A stretch of DNA of 6,700 bases from Pseudomonadota bacterium. Its GTDB lineage: Bacteria > Pseudomonadota > Alphaproteobacteria > Sphingomonadales > Sphingomonadaceae. The stretch's first letter is position 1. Each line of letters opens with the position of its first letter. The stretch lies in NCBI GenBank assembly GCA_023422695.1, contig JAFAGN010000132.1, forward strand, positions 1 through 6,700, read 5' to 3'. The notes beneath the pieces are model-generated. The model was not told the origin of the DNA. It searched no databases and worked only from the letters and a program-made list of their open reading frames with translations. Below are positions 4,527 to 6,700 of this stretch, in pieces. Both the position numbers and the translations under genes were made by a program.

Positions 4527-5891
4527 TCAATAATTATAGGCGCGCTCGCCATGCTCGCCGAGGTCGAGGCCTTCGCGTTCGACCTCTGCCGCGACGCGTC
4601 CGCCGGTGACGGCCTTGGCGATAGTGAAGGCGATGGCCGATCCGACCGCGGACCACAGGACGGCGACGCCGACCGATTTGATCTGGATCCACAGCTGGCT
4701 GCCAAGGACATAATCGTCGCCCGCCGGACCGCCGAGCGCGGGCAGCATCGTGACCGCGGTCAGCACCGACCCGATCAGGCCGCCGACGCCGTGGATGCCG
4801 AACACGTCGAGCGAGTCGTCAAAGCCGAGCCTCGCCTTCAGCTTCATCACGACGATGCAGCAGACGACCCCCGCGACCGCACCGAGCAGGATCGCGCCGA
4901 ACGGACCCGAATTGCCCGCCGCCGGGGTCACCGCGACCAGACCGGCGATCGCCCCCGAACAGGCGCCGAGCAGCGAGCCCTTATGGCCGAGCGCACGCTC
5001 GGTGAGCATCCAGAACAGGACACCGGCAGCGGTGGCGGTGAAGGTGTTGATCAGTGCCAAACCGGCCGAGCCATTGGCTTCGAGCGCCGAACCGGCGTTG
5101 AACCCGAACCAGCCCACCCACAGCAAACCGGTGCCGATCAGCGTCATGGTCAGCGAGTGCGGCGCCATGATGTCTTTCTGATAGCCGCTCCGCTTGCCGA
5201 TGATCAGGCAGCCGACCAGCGCCGCGACGCCCGCGTTGATGTGGACGACGGTGCCGCCGGCAAAGTCGAGCGCACCCCAGCCGAAGATCAGCCCGGTGGC
5301 TTCGTCGGTGCCGCCCAGATACCAGACCATGTGCGCGATCGGGTAATAGACGATCGACAGCCAGACGATGGCAAAGACCATCACCGCCGAAAATTTCATG
5401 CGCTCGACAAGGCCGCCGAGCACCAGCGCGACGGTGATCGCCGAGAAGGTCATCTGGAACGCGATAAACACGAATTCGGGGATGACGACGCCGTCGGTAA
5501 AGGTTGCGACGGTCGAATCGGCGGTAACCCCGGCAAGGAACAGCTTGCCCGACGAGATGAACTGGTTGGCATCACCGCCAAAGGCGAGGCTGTAGCCGAA
5601 CATCACCCACATGATCATCGCCAGGCTGGCCACCGCGATGATCTGCGTCAGCACCGACAGCATATTCTTGGTGCGGACGAGGCCGCCATAGAACAGCGCC
5701 AGGCCGGGGACGATCATCGCCATGACCAGCACGGTCGCGGTGATCATCCACGCGGTGTCGCCCTTGTCGGGCGTCGGTGCGGCGGCTTCGGCCACGGCGG
5801 GTGCCGCTTCCTGCGCCCACACGGGCAGCGCGGCGAACAGCGACAGGCTTAACGCCCCGGCGCCCGCCGCAATCTTGTTTGCGAACGTCAT
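4527..5891 (-). CDS. amtB: Ammonium transporter AmtB
   Basis: This is a 454-residue inner-membrane ammonium channel of the Amt/Mep/Rh family, a trimer that conducts ammonium-derived NH3 and is blocked by GlnK. A cleavable signal peptide (residues 1-26, cleavage after VWA) precedes eleven predicted membrane helices, as in E. coli AmtB. The pore twin histidines are H217 (in TVVHINAG) and H367 (in FGIHGVGG), matching E. coli H168 and H318 at a constant offset of 49. D209 in GALDFAGGT corresponds to D160 of the binding site. The cytoplasmic tail ends in REGLDLGEHGERAYNY, the conserved GlnK-docking tail. ATG at 5891 is chosen because AAGGGGG (5897-5903) stands 5 bases before it and it begins the signal peptide; GTG 5912 and ATG 5909 are in-frame alternatives without a good ribosome-binding site. 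The gap to the glnK stop is 17 bases, so the two genes share the sigma-54 transcript. Confidence 0.96.
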   Translation of the reverse strand: MTFANKIAAGAGALSLSLFAALPVWAQEAAPAVAEAAAPTPDKGDTAWMITATVLVMAMIVPGLALFYGGLVRTKNMLSVLTQIIAVASLAMIMWVMFGYSLAFGGDANQFISSGKLFLAGVTADSTVATFTDGVVIPEFVFIAFQMTFSAITVALVLGGLVERMKFSAVMVFAIVWLSIVYYPIAHMVWYLGGTDEATGLIFGWGALDFAGGTVVHINAGVAALVGCLIIGKRSGYQKDIMAPHSLTMTLIGTGLLWVGWFGFNAGSALEANGSAGLALINTFTATAAGVLFWMLTERALGHKGSLLGACSGAIAGLVAVTPAAGNSGPFGAILLGAVAGVVCCIVVMKLKARLGFDDSLDVFGIHGVGGLIGSVLTAVTMLPALGGPAGDDYVLGSQLWIQIKSVGVAVLWSAVGSAIAFTIAKAVTGGRVAAEVEREGLDLGEHGERAYNY

Positions 5892-5908
5892 AGTTTCCCC
5901 CTTCGTCA

Positions 5909-6247
5909 TCACAGTGCCGCCTCGCCGGTCTCGCCGGTGCGGATGCGCACCGCCTGACCCACGTCGAGCACGAAAATCTTGCCGTCGCCGATCGACCCGG
6001 TGCCGGCGCTTTGCTGGAGCGTTTCGACCACCCGCGGCGCGAGCGCGTCGTCGCAGACGAGCTCGATCTTCACCTTCGGCACCATGTTGGTGGCATATTC
6101 GGCGCCGCGGTAGATTTCGGTTTGCCCCTTTTGCCGCCCGAACCCCTTGACCTCGGTCACGGTCATTCCGGCGATACCCAAGCCGGTGAGCGCCTCGCGC
6201 ACCTCGTCGAGCTTGAATGGTTTAATGATTGCCAGGATCAGCTTCAT
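5909..6247 (-). CDS. glnK: PII nitrogen regulatory protein GlnK
   Basis: This is a 112-residue PII signal-transduction protein, the standard family length, forming cytoplasmic trimers. It senses ATP/ADP and 2-oxoglutarate and plugs AmtB when nitrogen is plentiful. The T-loop (37-55) contains YRGAEY at 46-51, with Y51 the site uridylylated by GlnD. Effector-binding residues of the family are present: Q39, K58, K90, R101 and R103, with G37, G87 and G89. The C-terminal signature GTGSIGDGKIFVLDV covers 82-96. ATG at 6247 follows AAGGGGG and gives the canonical MKLILAIIKPFKL start; the frame is open upstream to 6574, but that part covers the promoter and is not coding. It could be called glnB on sequence alone. 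The name glnK is preferred because amtB lies directly downstream and a sigma-54 promoter directly upstream, meaning expression under nitrogen limitation. Confidence 0.95.
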   Translation of the reverse strand: MKLILAIIKPFKLDEVREALTGLGIAGMTVTEVKGFGRQKGQTEIYRGAEYATNMVPKVKIELVCDDALAPRVVETLQQSAGTGSIGDGKIFVLDVGQAVRIRTGETGEAAL

Positions 6248-6281
6248 GATGCCCCCTTTTGCCAATAGCATCATGCTGCAC

Positions 6282-6297
6282 TGCAACAGCCGTGCCA
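6282..6297 (-). promoter_or_regulatory. Sigma-54 (RpoN) promoter of glnK-amtB
   Basis: On the minus strand the sequence is TGGCAC-GGCTG-TTGCA. Both conserved elements are exact: GG of the -24 box (6295-6296) and GC of the -12 box (6283-6284), at the required spacing. The predicted start is near 6271, giving a leader of about 24 nt that carries the GGGGG ribosome-binding site. Such promoters need an enhancer-binding activator; for glnK-amtB operons this is normally NtrC. Confidence 0.9.
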
Positions 6298-6352
6298 GAT
6301 TGCGCAGGGCGTGAGAAAGTTGACATTTTGTGATGGATTGGGGCGCAGCAGG

Positions 6353-6362
6353 CGAATATTCG
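6353..6362. promoter_or_regulatory. CGAATATTCG palindrome upstream of glnK
   Basis: A perfect 10-bp palindrome lies about 80-90 bases upstream of the predicted glnK start. Position is compatible with a protein-binding site, but the sequence matches no operator I recognise. Confidence 0.2.
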
Positions 6363-6381
6363 GTCGTTTGCTGGGCAGGGG

Positions 6382-6409
6382 AGGCAGGTGGTTGCCTATA
6401 AATTAGGCA
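6382..6409. promoter_or_regulatory. Dyad cluster in the enhancer position of glnK
   Basis: Three alternating half-sites occur: AGGCA (6382-6386), TGCCTA (6393-6398) and TAGGCA (6404-6409). The last two form a perfect 6-bp dyad with a 5-base spacer; the first two form a 5-bp dyad with a 6-base spacer. They lie about 110-140 bases upstream of the predicted start, where NtrC-type activators usually bind. The match to the enteric NtrC consensus (TGCACCA and TGGTGCA arms) is only partial. Confidence 0.35.
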
Positions 6410-6485
6410 GTTCCATTCCCTAGCTGGCGCTCGGCAATGGCAGTTGCAGTTTGGACTGGAAGCGACCGATTTCGGACCTAAGCGG

Positions 6486-6670
6486 TCCTCCCCCACCGGG
6501 GGAGGGGGACCACCCGAAGGGTGGTGGAGGGGCACAGGCGGTTTACGTGGCGCCGGAAAAAAGCACTCCTTCAACGGCGACCGTTCGGCGGTGCGCTATC
6601 GCGCCGGCAAGGCAAACCGATGGTGCCCCTCCACCAGCTTCGCTGGTCCCCCTCCCCGTTCCGGGGAGGA
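6486..6670. repeat. Long imperfect inverted repeat (MITE-like palindromic element)
   Basis: The left arm (6486-6544) and the right arm (6614-6670) are imperfect reverse complements around a core of 69 bases. Each arm carries two hairpins. The left arm has CCTCCCCC/GGGGGAGG (6487-6494 with 6498-6505) and CCACCC/GGGTGG (6510-6515 with 6519-6524). The right arm has ACCAGC/GCTGGT (6633-6638 with 6642-6647) and CCTCCCC/GGGGAGG (6651-6657 with 6663-6669). The inner ends match as CGGTTT (6539-6544) and AAACCG (6614-6619). No transposase or clear target duplication is visible. It resembles the mobile or structural palindromes common between genes in sphingomonads. Confidence 0.7.
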
Positions 6671-6700
6671 TCGGCAACGTCCGCTTCCCACCCCAAAACC

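Larger units (their letters stand above)
6248..6700. other. Intergenic region upstream of glnK
   Basis: This 453-base stretch to the window edge holds no credible gene on either strand. It contains the glnK leader and sigma-54 promoter, the upstream dyads (6353-6409), a non-repetitive piece at about 6410-6485, and the inverted-repeat element at 6486-6670. The gene beyond the right edge is not visible. Confidence 0.7.

Noticed and set aside
3278..4711. A 477-codon open frame on the minus strand across the receptor and intergenic repeats
   Set aside because: It is out of frame with the receptor over most of its length, is arginine-rich, and repeats only because it translates the tandem terminator array.
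4368..5852. A 494-codon open frame on the plus strand opposite amtB
   Set aside because: It is antisense to a clear amtB gene, has a low-complexity composition rich in R, D, H and Q typical of shadows in high-GC DNA, and starts inside the terminator repeats.
6319..6350. A plus-strand promoter starting from TTGACA upstream of glnK
   Set aside because: No -10-like sequence lies at suitable spacing and no plus-strand gene follows.
6248..6574. An upstream extension of glnK
   Set aside because: PII proteins begin at MKLI, and the extension covers the sigma-54 promoter.

Overview
The window reads as chromosome from a high-GC alphaproteobacterium, most likely a sphingomonad (Sphingopyxis/Sphingomonas-like). 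This is inferred from the GC-rich codon use, the type of TonB-dependent receptor, the glnK-amtB pair and the GC-rich palindromic intergenic repeats. No rRNA, tRNA, CRISPR array, phage gene or transposase is visible.

Left part (1-1550): a small winged-helix regulator made of two HxlR-like domains in tandem (73-615, minus) faces away from a two-gene unit on the plus strand. That unit is a VOC/glyoxalase-fold protein (677-1051) and an exported beta-rich protein of unknown function (1048-1533), overlapping at ATGA. The divergent spacer is only 61 bp and the candidate promoters for the two directions overlap in it, so control of the pair by the regulator is plausible.

Middle (1550-4310): a complete TonB-dependent outer-membrane receptor (1777-4143, minus) follows a candidate promoter and a roughly 125-nt leader. 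The leader begins with a perfect 10-bp stem-loop. Two intrinsic terminators lie downstream of the gene; the distal one is preceded by another stem-loop and may belong to a separate small RNA.

Right part (4310-6700): the nitrogen-control operon glnK-amtB (minus) is preceded by a textbook sigma-54 promoter at 6282-6297. GlnK is a PII protein with the uridylylation tyrosine, and AmtB is an ammonium channel with both pore histidines and the GlnK-binding tail. The operon ends at an intrinsic terminator that occurs three times in tandem (4310-4441). The outer edge (6486-6670) holds a long imperfect inverted repeat resembling a non-autonomous palindromic element.

The most striking points are the tandem array of terminators, the exact two-domain duplication in the regulator, the near-consensus sigma-54 promoter and the possible small RNA at 1570-1640. 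No wholly new multi-gene system is evident.
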